From: Muribaculum sp. An289
GTDB lineage: Bacteria; Bacteroidota; Bacteroidia; Bacteroidales; UBA932
Assembly: GCF_002159555.1 (NCBI RefSeq)
Contig: NZ_NFIV01000001.1
Location: 186,001 to 250,000, forward strand
Reading direction: 5' to 3'
Length of the DNA: 64,000 bases
The notes beneath the pieces are model-generated. The model had not been told where the DNA came from and made no database searches. It was given only the letters and a program-made list of their open reading frames with translations. How positions within the stretch are numbered: position 1 is the stretch's first letter; the number at the start of each line of letters is the position of its first letter. The position numbers and the translations under genes are program-made. Shown one piece after another: positions 42,899-53,449 of this stretch.

Positions 42899-45800
42899 TC
42901 ACCAGGCCGACACAACCTTCTGCACGGCAGTCCTGCCCCCGTATTGAGGGGCGTACAGCGAAACGGCTTCCACATTCCCCGCCGAGAACACACCCGGAAC
43001 CGACACGAAAAACTCTTCAGTAATCTCGGTAACCCCCTCCGGAAGATAATCGATGTAGTAATCCGTACCGCTATCCCTTATGTCCCTGTAAGAGGACAAG
43101 GAGGCTTTCCACGAATAAGTATAGCCGGAACGTATGTCGGAAACGGCGAAACAGGCAGGCCTCATCGCCCCGAGCCGCACGAAAGAACGGGCTTCGTCAT
43201 TGTCAATCACATATTTGCATACGACGACATCCCCGGTCTCCAATGAAGAGCCTTCGGACAGAGGTTCCAGTGACGAAGAAGCAAGAGGACGTCTGTAAAA
43301 TTCACGTCTGACGGATATGCCGTTGGAAGCATCGTCGAGTTCCCAAATCTTCGTGCTCCATATCTTCGACACGGAAACTATTTTCATATTTCCGCTTTCC
43401 GAAGCCGGCCGGCCATCGCTGGCGGATGAAGGAATCCTGAGAATACCGTCCTCATCGGCCATGGAAGCAAGCCCCTCCTCATCGGTAACGATACTGCCAT
43501 GCTTGACCGGAAAATCTCCCGCGGAACGGGAAACCAGGGCTGCAACGGCCACCGAAGTCCTTATACCGTCGCCCCAGTCCAACCCCTCCTTCAGGGTGAG
43601 AAGATGCCTCTCTGTCCCGGAAATCAAAGAACTGATTTTCCCTGAAGTTCCTTTCCTGTCATCGAAGCCCGCCGCTTCCAGCCTGTCGAAAAGCATCAGG
43701 GCCGACGAATTGACATAAATCCCGCTGTCGAACATACCATAAATCCCCGGAGCTCCGGAACTGAAACAGAGATTGCCCCATCTGTCTTCGGAAGCATGCT
43801 CGTACAACGAAGCGACGATATCGGCCATACGGCGCGAACCGGCATAACGGTCTCCGTTCAGCAAGACTCTCGCATATTTGATTTTCGAAGAAACATCCGC
43901 CTTCGAAGCCCTTTTCGCCATCAGCTTCTCGCATTTTTCATAAAAACGCCCCGCCGTTCCGGAAAAAGCCACCGAATTCCGGTAGAACGACCTTACGAAC
44001 ATATAATCATGGACGAAACCGTCGGAATCGAAATGACGGGAAGAATATTTTCTCCACCCGACGGAATCCGACATATTTTCCATATAGGAAGAAAATTCAC
44101 CGTCAAGGTAGCTTATCGCATCCGAAATATATTCCGCCTCCTCCCGCGAATGGACGATTCCGAAATCCTCCGCCACGGCATACCTTTCCAGAAGCATCAA
44201 CGTCATGTAAACCGAAGGCTTTCCTCCCGGAAACCATGAAAACGCCCCGTTCGAATAACGGAAACCGCTTATCTTGCCGACGGCCTCCGCTGCGAAGCGC
44301 TGCCTCCATGACGGGGACAGGAGCGAATCCAGCAATGCCCTCCTGTCGTTCTGGCGGGACATGTAGGCATACCACGGAGTATTCCTGTAATTCTCCAAAT
44401 CTTCCGGCTCAATGGATTTTATATAATCCGCCATGCCCGGCTTTTCAGCGAGCAGCATTTCGGCAATCTTCATCGTCACAAGGGCATCGGTCCAATCGGT
44501 CAGCGAGCCGGCCGAAGGAGCCAGGACAACCGGCATCGCATCGACGGCGGCAGAAACAGGCGTGGATAGGTCTATCCTGTAGACAGCAGCCCCGCCATCC
44601 GCAGGTTCTCCGTCCAGCAATCCGGAAACATCCACCGAAATATCGCCATCATGCGCATCCGAGATGGCGGAAACAGTATTTACAGCCATGACATCGGAAG
44701 ACACGACATGGACGGTATGCTCTTCGGCATCGCTTACTTTCGTATCATTTTCCCCTATAAACGCGAAACGCAGCACATATTCGGATATATTGCCGCCTAT
44801 TTCCGGCAATACTGCCTTCTCCACAGCGGTCTTCCCGGCCTCGACCATCATAGGTTCGCTTTCCCAAAGAAAGACCGGGGCTGCTGACGTCTCCACACCG
44901 CATGAGGCATCGTACATTTCCACGACGAAACGCCCGGAAGCAGGCAGGGACATATCATTCTTCACTGTCAGCACAAAGGCAGGACAATCGCCCTCACGCA
45001 GGAAATCCGGCACGGAAGCCGAAACCATGAGTTCTTTCTTCACGACAACCTCGTCCCTCGCAACGGCACGCCTCATGGACCTGTCATGCGCAAGAATCTG
45101 TACCACGAAAGTGGACAGGCGGGCAGAAGTGGCATATTCCACCTCAAGCCGGCCCTCGGCATCAGGCCTCAGATGAGGATAAAACGCAAGAGTGGAAGAA
45201 AAATCCTTTCTCAGTATGTCTTCAGGGATATAATCCGCCAGACCGTCCGAAGCCGACCCGGCCTCCGAAACTCGTGCAGCCTCTTCCACGACCGCCCCAT
45301 CCATGACCGCCTCGTTCCTGGCCACAGGGGAAGCGGAAGAAGATTTCATCGCTACGGCATTCAGGGAAAACCCATAGTCACGCCGGTAACCGGCCCCGCC
45401 GAAATAAGCCGAAGCATAAGGGATATAAGCCCGTCTCAATACATTCTCCGGAGCGAAATAATAATTGTTCGGTACAATGTCTTCCGAGGCCTTGTCGAAA
45501 ATATCCACCAAGACCTCCGCATCCGCCAATTCCGGGAACACGAGAGTAAAATGCTCGGTCACACCGGAAGTCGTCACCTTACGGAGCGATGATATCTCCA
45601 TATCGAGGACATAATCCTTCTCGCCCGCGATATCGGTACGGAACACTTTGGCCTCCCCTTCCTTAACGACAAAGAGCGAGCGCACGAAATCCCTTCCGGG
45701 ATAAACGCCGGAAATGCCTTCCTCGACCCTCCGGATTCCCGGAGCAAACGTATCGTGCCGTATTTCAAGCAATTCGCCGGTATTCGAATCAAAATATTCC

Positions 45801-48358
45801 GTCAAGACCCAGAGACTGTCGCGGCCTCCGATATAATAGGCACCAGAAGTATCGGGAAGGAAAACATAAGGTCTCTCCATATCAGGATAATCCTGGAATG
45901 CTCCCGTGTCAAGCAGTACAAAGTCCCGCGACACACTGCGCCTGAGGCCTTCGACCTCCATTGAAGCATATACCCTATAGCCGCCCGTCTCCAAATCCCG
46001 CGTATCTATCGCCAAGCCGCTCCCGGAAAGAGCCGTCCCACGTTGCACCAGGTGTTTCATCCCGTCCGCACCGATACGGAAGACAGAATAATCGCAGCCG
46101 AGGCTGTCTAAAGCCACCCCATCCATGTTATCGGCCTCCAGCGTAAAGACGAGGCTGTCCGGTTTTCTGAAATAAAACCCTCCGTCCCCCGAAACTTCGA
46201 GAGCATCGGTCACCAGCGCCAGTTCAACACCGTATTCGTCCGTCACAAGGGATTTTCTCAATTCGAGAGACTCCCCGTCCGGCAATGTTGCGACCGCATT
46301 TATCGAAATATAACCGGCAGTCATTACGACCGGGATTGAAAAACTTCCGTCCGCACCGGTATAGGTCTCTCCCGAAAATTCCTCGTAATACCAGTGGTCT
46401 TCGACAGTATAGGCTATCCTTACCCCATCGGCCCCGTAACCGCGGTAGCTTCTGACATGGCCGGTCACAGTAAGCGTATCGTCATATCTGAAAATGCCAT
46501 CAACCGGGTCGAAAGAAGCCGTAAAAGTCGGAGGTTCCGCATTTTCGACCCTGAAATATTCCATTACGCCATCATCCGTCCTTATGCTGAACATGCCGTT
46601 CATCAGATTTTCAGGAATATCGAAACTCCCTGAAAACGAACCGAAACCGTTCGTAACCGCGTAAAGGCTGTCAATCTTACGGCCATCGGCGGCATAAAGC
46701 CCCACCGATACCTGTTTTCCTTCTTCAGCCACAAGGGACTTCCCGTCGGAACGGTATGCGATATACTTGAAAGAGACCTCCTCTCCCGGCCTGAAAAGCT
46801 TCCTGTCCAGAAAGAACTCCCCGTATGAAGCATCGTAAGGCCGGCTTCCCGAATAATAAGGCCGTGCCGGATATACCGGAATCGCCGGAGAACGCTTCCC
46901 GTCAGGGGAAACAAAACTCAGCCTCGCATAACAGTCCAGGTCGACAGGGAGTTCCGTAAAACCGTCGAAATCCATCACTCCCGAAAACGGGTCGCGCCCC
47001 CTGTCATCGAATTCGACAGTAAAGCCCGAGCGCTCCACAGGTTGTCCTGTCTTCGCATCGGTCAGATAGAATTCCTTCACCCCGCCGGCATCGGAACGTA
47101 CCGCTACCGCGTATGAAGACACATCGAGATATCTACGCTCCTGCTTCCATTTGTCGGATTCTTCTCCGACTATATCATACCTTATATAATAATAACCGTC
47201 CTCAAGCGCAGGAAGGGTCATGACCGACACGGTATCCGGAATCCCGAAACTCCTTTCGCCCGGGCAATGCACCACCGTGTCCAGAACGAGGGTAGAATCC
47301 GATTTTTCTATCCTCACGCGCACATCGCTGCAATTCTTCATGGCAAGGACGATTTCCGTTTCGGCAGGATAAGGGAAATAGGCAGTCTGATCGGATATGG
47401 TTTTTTCCCTTAATTTTTCAACATACAATTCCATATAGCCCGTTTCTTTCTCGAGCAAATGTCTTTCATAAGGCCGGAGGCCTTTTTCAGAAAGCTTCTT
47501 CTCGGCCCAGTCAAAGGTCTGCCTCAGAAATGAGTCTGCTTCAAGACATTCCTCTTCGGTTTCAGGATAGATATAGGCAAGCCTGTAGGCTATGGACGAA
47601 AGGGGAAGTATCTTGGCCGGATTGTCCCCGCATTCTTCGGCAATCTCGTAAAATCGCCTGATTAATTCCCTGTCCGAGTCCACTACGGAAGCATGCCGTA
47701 CCTCGCGGCCCGCCTTCATCATCTTGGAACTGACAAGATTGATCATGTATTCTTCCCCCGCTTTCGAACGATATTCCAGCAATTCGTCAACATAACGCAT
47801 CGGGACTTTGTCCCCCTCGGCACTGTACAACGTAATGTATGAAGAAAGGAAAAATTCGTAGTCGTCGATATAGTGGAAGTCGTCACCTATGCCATAAGGC
47901 ATAATGGAAGCCAGTTCTTTTGTCATATATTTCGCACCGCAAAGCTCTTCCCTGTATTTTTCCAGCCAGGAAGTAAGCGAATCCGCCCCGCGTGCAGGGT
48001 GTTCGTCCATCATGCGCAGACACATTAACATCTTCAACTGCACCGGGGAAAGCCCGTCGATTACTTCATAGACATAGTCCAATCTTTTATCCCTGTCCTT
48101 GAAATCATACCCGGCCATCCGTAGATATTCATCGAAAGCATAGAACAAATCGAGACAAGCCTTGTCCGAAGCGGCCTTGTCCATAATCCTTTTGAGTATT
48201 TTCTCCTGTGTCTTGGGCAAATCCTTTTCCTGGGCTTCGGAAAATTCCACCCAGTCCTTCCTGAACCTTATACGCTTGTCATCATAACGGTTGTTGATGG
48301 CATACGCAGCTATCGAAAAGACGGCCACGAATACCAGAAAACATAAAAAACGTTTCAT
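42899..48358 (-). CDS. large alpha-2-macroglobulin-family protein
   Basis: 1819 aa with a signal peptide (residues 1-20) and no lipobox. An N-terminal helical region (20-300) is followed by MG-type sandwich domains with the MG2 pattern DRKLFRPGEEVSFKYIAYR (about residue 525), a central A2M region (DVVVKKELMVSASVPDFLREG type, about 1105) and a helical toroid domain. The thioester motif CGEQ is absent (the region reads GAFSWFPGGKPSVYMT), so it is a thioester-less Bacteroidota type. It probably acts as a periplasmic or surface protease trap or colonisation factor. Confidence 0.85.
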   Translation of the reverse strand: MKRFLCFLVFVAVFSIAAYAINNRYDDKRIRFRKDWVEFSEAQEKDLPKTQEKILKRIMDKAASDKACLDLFYAFDEYLRMAGYDFKDRDKRLDYVYEVIDGLSPVQLKMLMCLRMMDEHPARGADSLTSWLEKYREELCGAKYMTKELASIMPYGIGDDFHYIDDYEFFLSSYITLYSAEGDKVPMRYVDELLEYRSKAGEEYMINLVSSKMMKAGREVRHASVVDSDRELIRRFYEIAEECGDNPAKILPLSSIAYRLAYIYPETEEECLEADSFLRQTFDWAEKKLSEKGLRPYERHLLEKETGYMELYVEKLREKTISDQTAYFPYPAETEIVLAMKNCSDVRVRIEKSDSTLVLDTVVHCPGERSFGIPDTVSVMTLPALEDGYYYIRYDIVGEESDKWKQERRYLDVSSYAVAVRSDAGGVKEFYLTDAKTGQPVERSGFTVEFDDRGRDPFSGVMDFDGFTELPVDLDCYARLSFVSPDGKRSPAIPVYPARPYYSGSRPYDASYGEFFLDRKLFRPGEEVSFKYIAYRSDGKSLVAEEGKQVSVGLYAADGRKIDSLYAVTNGFGSFSGSFDIPENLMNGMFSIRTDDGVMEYFRVENAEPPTFTASFDPVDGIFRYDDTLTVTGHVRSYRGYGADGVRIAYTVEDHWYYEEFSGETYTGADGSFSIPVVMTAGYISINAVATLPDGESLELRKSLVTDEYGVELALVTDALEVSGDGGFYFRKPDSLVFTLEADNMDGVALDSLGCDYSVFRIGADGMKHLVQRGTALSGSGLAIDTRDLETGGYRVYASMEVEGLRRSVSRDFVLLDTGAFQDYPDMERPYVFLPDTSGAYYIGGRDSLWVLTEYFDSNTGELLEIRHDTFAPGIRRVEEGISGVYPGRDFVRSLFVVKEGEAKVFRTDIAGEKDYVLDMEISSLRKVTTSGVTEHFTLVFPELADAEVLVDIFDKASEDIVPNNYYFAPENVLRRAYIPYASAYFGGAGYRRDYGFSLNAVAMKSSSASPVARNEAVMDGAVVEEAARVSEAGSASDGLADYIPEDILRKDFSSTLAFYPHLRPDAEGRLEVEYATSARLSTFVVQILAHDRSMRRAVARDEVVVKKELMVSASVPDFLREGDCPAFVLTVKNDMSLPASGRFVVEMYDASCGVETSAAPVFLWESEPMMVEAGKTAVEKAVLPEIGGNISEYVLRFAFIGENDTKVSDAEEHTVHVVSSDVMAVNTVSAISDAHDGDISVDVSGLLDGEPADGGAAVYRIDLSTPVSAAVDAMPVVLAPSAGSLTDWTDALVTMKIAEMLLAEKPGMADYIKSIEPEDLENYRNTPWYAYMSRQNDRRALLDSLLSPSWRQRFAAEAVGKISGFRYSNGAFSWFPGGKPSVYMTLMLLERYAVAEDFGIVHSREEAEYISDAISYLDGEFSSYMENMSDSVGWRKYSSRHFDSDGFVHDYMFVRSFYRNSVAFSGTAGRFYEKCEKLMAKRASKADVSSKIKYARVLLNGDRYAGSRRMADIVASLYEHASEDRWGNLCFSSGAPGIYGMFDSGIYVNSSALMLFDRLEAAGFDDRKGTSGKISSLISGTERHLLTLKEGLDWGDGIRTSVAVAALVSRSAGDFPVKHGSIVTDEEGLASMADEDGILRIPSSASDGRPASESGNMKIVSVSKIWSTKIWELDDASNGISVRREFYRRPLASSSLEPLSEGSSLETGDVVVCKYVIDNDEARSFVRLGAMRPACFAVSDIRSGYTYSWKASLSSYRDIRDSGTDYYIDYLPEGVTEITEEFFVSVPGVFSAGNVEAVSLYAPQYGGRTAVQKVVSAW

Positions 48359-48369
48359 GGCAGTAATGT

Positions 48370-50574
48370 CTAATTGCTAACTTCGCAGAGGAACTTGATT
48401 CTCACCAGACGGACTTCTTCTTCAGTAAAATCGGGACCGAGTTCCCTGATGGCATCGGCTATGGAATCGGATTCGGCTTCATTCCTGAAATAATCGTATA
48501 TTTCCTCCACCTTGTCTTCATCCACCTCCTGCCTGATGTAGTAGTCTATGTTCAGTTTGGTACCGGAATAGACGATGGATTCTATCTCGTCCAAAAGCTC
48601 GTCCATCTCCATTCCCCTGGCCTCGGCTATGTCATCCAACGGGTGCATCCGGTCTATGCCCGTGATAATATGCACCTTGTTGGCGGACTTGTTCACTACT
48701 GTCTTGACAACGAAGTCGTTAGGGCGGATAATCTCATTTTCCTCAACATAACGCTTGATGAGTTCGGCAAATTCCTTGCCGAATTTTTTGGCCTTTCCCT
48801 CGCCCACGTTCTGGCAATGCTTCAGCTCGTCGACGGTTATCGGATAAAGGATTGTCATGTCTTCGAGGGCCACATCCGTAAAAATCACCCACGGCTGCAA
48901 TTTCAGGCGCTTCGACATTGAGGAGCGCAGGTCTTTCAACATGGCGAGCAGGGTCTCGTCCCCACCGCCTCCGCCGCCGGCCTTGACCGGAGAAGACACC
49001 ATATCGTCATCGTCATCATCACCTTCGGCGAATTCCCTGTCTTCGGTCATCATTACAGGATAAGGCTCGTCATAGAATTTTCTTCCTTTTTCGGTAACGC
49101 TGACAAGGCCGAAGGTCTCGATATCCTTGTCGAGGAACTTGTCTACTATGCCCTGTCTGATTACCGCAATCCAGTGCCGGACCCCTTTGGACTGCCCGAT
49201 GGCGAACATTTCATGCGAGTTGTGATGATAGGACTTCACCAGGGCCGTCTCGACCCCGGCGAGGATATTCGCAAGATGCTCCGTCTTGAAGTTCTCGGGC
49301 ATCGACGATATCAGTTCTATTACCGTAAGCAAATCCTCCTGGGCATCGAAAGTCTTTTTAGGATGCAGGCAATTGTCGCAGGCCCCGCAATTGTCTTCCG
49401 TATATTCCTCCCCGAAGTAATTCAGCAGTATCTTCCGGCGGCACTGGTTGGACTCCGCGTATGCCACGGTTTCCAGCAGCAGCTGCTTGCCTATTTCCTG
49501 CTCGGACACGGGCTTCCCCTGCATGAATTTTTCCAGTTTCACCATGTCCTTATAGCTGTAATAGGCTATGCACTTGCCTTCACGGCCGTCCCTTCCGGCC
49601 CTTCCGGTCTCCTGATAATATCCTTCGAGGCTTTTCGGCATGTCATAATGTATCACGAAACGCACGTCCGGCTTGTCTATGCCCATGCCGAATGCAATGG
49701 TGGCCACAATGACATCGACTTCTTCCATGAGGAACTTGTCCTGATTGGCCGCACGGGTGTTGGAATCCATGCCCGCATGGTAAGGCAGCGCCTTGATTCC
49801 GTTGACACTCAGCAGCTCGGCTATTTCCTCGGTCTTCTTGCGCGAGAGACAGTAGACTATGCCCGATTTTCCTGCATTCTGCTTTATGAACCTGATCATG
49901 TCCCGCTTCGGGTCAACCTTGTCCCTTATCTCGTAATAAAGATTGGGACGGTTGAACGAGGACTTGAAAACCTTGGCATCGAGCATCCCGAGATTTTTCT
50001 GGATGTCATACTGCACCTTCGGAGTGGCCGTGGCCGTAAGGGCGATGATCGGAGCACGCCCCACCTCGTCCACTATGGCCCTTATGCGCCTGTATTCCGG
50101 ACGGAAATCATGCCCCCATTCCGAGATACAGTGTACCTCGTCCACGGCATAAAACGATATCTTCAGCTGTTTAAAGAAAGCCACGTTCTCATCCTTGGTC
50201 AGGGATTCGGGAGCCACATACAGCAGCTTCGTCACCCCGGACAGAAGATCCTCGTGCACCTCGGCTATCTGGGCCTTGTTGAGAGACGAATTCAGAAAAT
50301 GGGCAATTCCTTCTTCATCCGAGATGAAACCCCGGATTGCATCCACCTGATTCTTCATAAGTGCAATCAAAGGAGAAATCACTATGGCAGTTCCGTCCAT
50401 CACAAGCGCAGGAAGCTGATAACACAGCGATTTTCCGCCGCCCGTCGGCATCAGCACGAAGGTATCGCGGCCGCTCACGAGATTCATTATTATGTCTTCC
50501 TGCTGGTTCTTGAACTTATCGAAACCGAAGAACTCCTTTAGCTTAGCATGCAATGACTCAGATGTAATTTCCAT
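48370..50574 (-). CDS. recQ: ATP-dependent DNA helicase RecQ
   Basis: 734 aa. Walker A MPTGGGKSLCYQLPA (residues 42-56), DEVH box (VDEVHCISEWGHDFR), RecQ zinc cluster (CRRKILLNYF, then CGACDNC), winged helix and an HRDC-like domain (about 545-620), plus an extra C-terminal domain of about 100 residues. It unwinds DNA in recombination and fork repair. Confidence 0.95.
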   Translation of the reverse strand: MEITSESLHAKLKEFFGFDKFKNQQEDIIMNLVSGRDTFVLMPTGGGKSLCYQLPALVMDGTAIVISPLIALMKNQVDAIRGFISDEEGIAHFLNSSLNKAQIAEVHEDLLSGVTKLLYVAPESLTKDENVAFFKQLKISFYAVDEVHCISEWGHDFRPEYRRIRAIVDEVGRAPIIALTATATPKVQYDIQKNLGMLDAKVFKSSFNRPNLYYEIRDKVDPKRDMIRFIKQNAGKSGIVYCLSRKKTEEIAELLSVNGIKALPYHAGMDSNTRAANQDKFLMEEVDVIVATIAFGMGIDKPDVRFVIHYDMPKSLEGYYQETGRAGRDGREGKCIAYYSYKDMVKLEKFMQGKPVSEQEIGKQLLLETVAYAESNQCRRKILLNYFGEEYTEDNCGACDNCLHPKKTFDAQEDLLTVIELISSMPENFKTEHLANILAGVETALVKSYHHNSHEMFAIGQSKGVRHWIAVIRQGIVDKFLDKDIETFGLVSVTEKGRKFYDEPYPVMMTEDREFAEGDDDDDDMVSSPVKAGGGGGGDETLLAMLKDLRSSMSKRLKLQPWVIFTDVALEDMTILYPITVDELKHCQNVGEGKAKKFGKEFAELIKRYVEENEIIRPNDFVVKTVVNKSANKVHIITGIDRMHPLDDIAEARGMEMDELLDEIESIVYSGTKLNIDYYIRQEVDEDKVEEIYDYFRNEAESDSIADAIRELGPDFTEEEVRLVRIKFLCEVSN

Positions 50575-50696
50575 TTCCGTTCACATAATTTCCCTTAAAG
50601 GTATCAAATACCGCACACCTATCCAAATTTTTTTTACCTTTTCAAGCAAGATTTTGCTAATTTTGCCCCCGATTAACCATTAATGACGGAATAATT

Positions 50697-52049
50697 ATGG
50701 CCACCGACAGGGAACAGAGCCTGAAAAAACTGCGGATGTACGAAATCCGGAATATTTTCAATACATTTTTCCACAACGAATCGACCGGAGGCATCGTCCT
50801 GGTGATATGCACCATCATCGCTCTGATAGCCGCGAACGTGGATTCCATGACCGGACTGGAAACCCTATGGACAAGGGAAATGGGTATCTCCGTGGGGAAT
50901 TTTTCCCTGCACATGTCCCTGATGGAATGGGTGAACGACGGGCTCATGGCAATCTTCTTTTTCGTGGTAGGCCTCGAAATAAAACGGGAGCTTCTGGTCG
51001 GGGAACTCTCATCGTTCAGACATGCTTCGCTTCCTGTTTTCGCGGCAATAGGCGGAATGCTGGCACCGGCCCTCATCTATTTCGCATTCAACGCGGAAAA
51101 CCCTGTGACTCAAAAGGGATGGGGGATACCGATGGCTACGGACATAGCCTTCGCCATAGGCATCATGTCGCTGCTCGGGAAAAGGGTCCCGATGGCGCTC
51201 AAGGTCCTGCTTACCGCCCTCGCCATAGTCGACGACCTGGGTGCGATAATAGTGCTTGCGCTCTTCTACCCTTCGCATGAACTGCAAGCCGTCTTCCTTC
51301 TGTACGCCGCAGCCGTAGTGGCCGGGCTCGCACTTCTGAATTTCCTGAACATCAGAAACAAATACGTCTACATCATTGCAGGCGTTTTCCTTTGGTATTT
51401 CGTTTATATGTCAGGAGTCCATGCGACTATCGCCGGGGTGCTCCTGGCGGCGGTGACACCTGCAAGGAGCGTGATAAACGAACTCCGCTTCGGAACGAAA
51501 CTCCAGTACCTCATAGACAAATTCAAGATGTCGAGCAATGCGGAAGTAGAGGTGATAGCCAATCCGGAACAACAGCACATAATCCATACGATGCACAGCA
51601 TGGTGAACAAGGCCGACCCTCTCATGCACAAATTCGAAAGCACCCTGCACCCGTGGGTCACCTTCTTCATAATGCCGGTCTTCGCCCTTGCCAACGCGGG
51701 GGTCGTTTTCGACAGCAGTATTTTCAGTGCAGGAATACCCGACATCTCATCCGGGATTTTCTTCGGCCTCCTTCTCGGGAAACCGCTGGGAATATTCGCC
51801 TTCAGCTGGCTTGCAGTCAAGGCCGGACTTGCCAAAAAGCCGGAGAGCATAAAGTGGATGCAGATTCTCGGGATAGGTCTTCTCGGAGGAATCGGCTTCA
51901 CGATGTCCATCTTCATAAACAACCTGGCATTCTCCGAAGCAAGCATAACGGACATAGGAAAGATGACAATCCTCGTAACTTCACTCTGTGCAGCCGTCAT
52001 AGGACTAACTTTCCTGTACTTGTCTTGCAGAAAACAAAATAAATTGTAA
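50697..52049 (+). CDS. nhaA: Na+/H+ antiporter NhaA
   Basis: 450 aa, about 12 membrane helices. Conserved AIVDDLGAII carries the two ion-binding Asp residues of the family. A loop of about 50 residues between the halves is larger than in E. coli. A -7 box TAATTTTG lies at 50658-50665. Confidence 0.95.
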   Translation: MATDREQSLKKLRMYEIRNIFNTFFHNESTGGIVLVICTIIALIAANVDSMTGLETLWTREMGISVGNFSLHMSLMEWVNDGLMAIFFFVVGLEIKRELLVGELSSFRHASLPVFAAIGGMLAPALIYFAFNAENPVTQKGWGIPMATDIAFAIGIMSLLGKRVPMALKVLLTALAIVDDLGAIIVLALFYPSHELQAVFLLYAAAVVAGLALLNFLNIRNKYVYIIAGVFLWYFVYMSGVHATIAGVLLAAVTPARSVINELRFGTKLQYLIDKFKMSSNAEVEVIANPEQQHIIHTMHSMVNKADPLMHKFESTLHPWVTFFIMPVFALANAGVVFDSSIFSAGIPDISSGIFFGLLLGKPLGIFAFSWLAVKAGLAKKPESIKWMQILGIGLLGGIGFTMSIFINNLAFSEASITDIGKMTILVTSLCAAVIGLTFLYLSCRKQNKL

Positions 52050-52054
52050 TTTTG
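52024..52054 (+). promoter_or_regulatory. predicted promoter of the FKBP gene
   Basis: CTTG, 19 bases, TAATTTTG (52047-52054). It overlaps the nhaA stop codon and is 39 bases before the FKBP ATG. Confidence 0.5.
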
Positions 52055-52093
52055 CGGAGATTAGAAATTTTTAATAAAAATTGTCATAGAAAA

Positions 52094-52906
52094 ATGAAAA
52101 TTATCAAGATTCTTTCTGTAAGCGCACTCGCTATCGCGCTTGTGTCCTGCGGCACCGGTTCCGCTCCGAAAAATCCGGGATTCGAAGTTGAAGCGGAATT
52201 TCCTCAGCAGTCCCTTATCGATTCAGTAAGCTACTACATCGGTTTCAATTTCGGATATTTCATAAAGAACAACGGTTTTGACGAGAATGTCGTGAACATG
52301 AGCAAAATAAAGGAAGGCATGCGCGATTACTTCAAGGCATCGTCTCCTAACGACACCAACGCGTTCAAGCTGAATCCTCAGGACATGAACAAGACTTTCA
52401 GCTATTATATCGGAAAAATGAACGCTTACAATAACGAAATCAACCTCAAGAAAGGAGAAGCGTTCCTGGAAGCCAACAAGGAAAAGGAAGGGGTCGAGAC
52501 TACCGAAAGCGGCTTGCAGTACAGGATTCTGGCTGAAGGCAGCGAAGTCCGTCCTACCAGCACAAAAGATACCGTTGAAGTAAGATACGTGGGAACATTC
52601 ATCGACGGGAGCGAATTCGATTCTTCCAAGGATGAAACCGTAAGCATGCCTCTTTCAATCTTCATCGAAGGCTGGAAAGAAGGTTTGCAGAAAATAGGCG
52701 AAGGCGGTGAAATCGAGCTTTACATACCGGCCAATCTGGCTTACGGCCCGACAAGAAGGGGCATGATACCTGGAAACTCCACGCTGATATTCAATGTGGA
52801 GCTCATAAAGGTCAGCCCTTATGACGAAGAAGCTAACAAAAACAAGATTTCAAAAGGAAAGGAATTGCAGAAAGTCACTTTGCCAGTAAAACCGGCAAAT
52901 AAATAA
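52094..52906 (+). CDS. FKBP-type peptidyl-prolyl isomerase lipoprotein
   Basis: 270 aa starting MKIIKILSVSALA. Lipobox LVSCG, helical N-terminal dimerisation domain, then an FKBP domain (VEVRYVGTFIDGSEFDSS and LAYGPTRRGMIPGNSTLIF). It assists folding of envelope proteins. The longer open frame starts inside the promoter and is rejected. Confidence 0.9.
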   Translation: MKIIKILSVSALAIALVSCGTGSAPKNPGFEVEAEFPQQSLIDSVSYYIGFNFGYFIKNNGFDENVVNMSKIKEGMRDYFKASSPNDTNAFKLNPQDMNKTFSYYIGKMNAYNNEINLKKGEAFLEANKEKEGVETTESGLQYRILAEGSEVRPTSTKDTVEVRYVGTFIDGSEFDSSKDETVSMPLSIFIEGWKEGLQKIGEGGEIELYIPANLAYGPTRRGMIPGNSTLIFNVELIKVSPYDEEANKNKISKGKELQKVTLPVKPANK

Positions 52907-52930
52907 GCGGACTCTTCGACAAAAGACATC

Positions 52931-52963
52931 AGGAGGGTGGCCCGCGGGGCGCCCTCTTTTTTT
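52931..52963 (+). terminator. intrinsic terminator after the FKBP gene
   Basis: GC-rich hairpin (GAGGGTGGCCC ... GGGGCGCCCTC) followed by TTTTTTT. Confidence 0.8.
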
Positions 52964-52977
52964 AAAAGACACGGATT

Positions 52978-53412
52978 ATGGATATAACTGGAAAAATAAC
53001 ACGGAAACTGGCAGTGCAGAAAGGCGTATCGGCAAGGGGCGAATGGCAAAAACAGGAATTCGTCATCGAATACCAGGAAGGCCAGTATCCAAGTTTCGTA
53101 TGCTTCAATGTATGGGGCGCGGACAAAGTAAATGAACTCGCAGGATACGGCGAGGGCGACGAAGTAAAGGTTTCTTTCAATATTTCGGCAAGGGAATATG
53201 CCGGAAGATGGTACAACGACCTCAGGGCATGGAGGATTGAGCGTGTCAACGATGCCGCGCGCCAACCGGCGGCAGGCGCTTCGGCTGCCGGCACGACCGG
53301 GACAGGCACGGCTAACAATACGGCCAGCGGACAACCGGCGGCCGGCAACGGCATACCGGCCCCTACGATAGACGACCTGTCCGAACCGGAAGAGGACGAT
53401 CTGCCGTTCTGA
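52978..53412 (+). CDS. DUF3127 OB-fold protein with SSB-like acidic tail
   Basis: 144 aa. Residues 1-100 are DUF3127, a predicted ssDNA-binding OB fold (MDITGKITRKL, FVIEYQEGQYPSFVCFNVWG). An Ala/Gly/Thr linker leads to the tail EEDDLPF, like the DDDIPF tip of SSB that recruits repair proteins. This suggests an accessory single-strand binding protein; no classical SSB name is assigned. Confidence 0.82.
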   Translation: MDITGKITRKLAVQKGVSARGEWQKQEFVIEYQEGQYPSFVCFNVWGADKVNELAGYGEGDEVKVSFNISAREYAGRWYNDLRAWRIERVNDAARQPAAGASAAGTTGTGTANNTASGQPAAGNGIPAPTIDDLSEPEEDDLPF

Positions 53413-53449
53413 TTTGGGACCAGCGGATAATTCCGGTCGGAATCTTCAG

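Noticed and set aside
49174-50541. 455-codon plus-strand frame opposite recQ
   Set aside because: Antisense of a well-conserved helicase.
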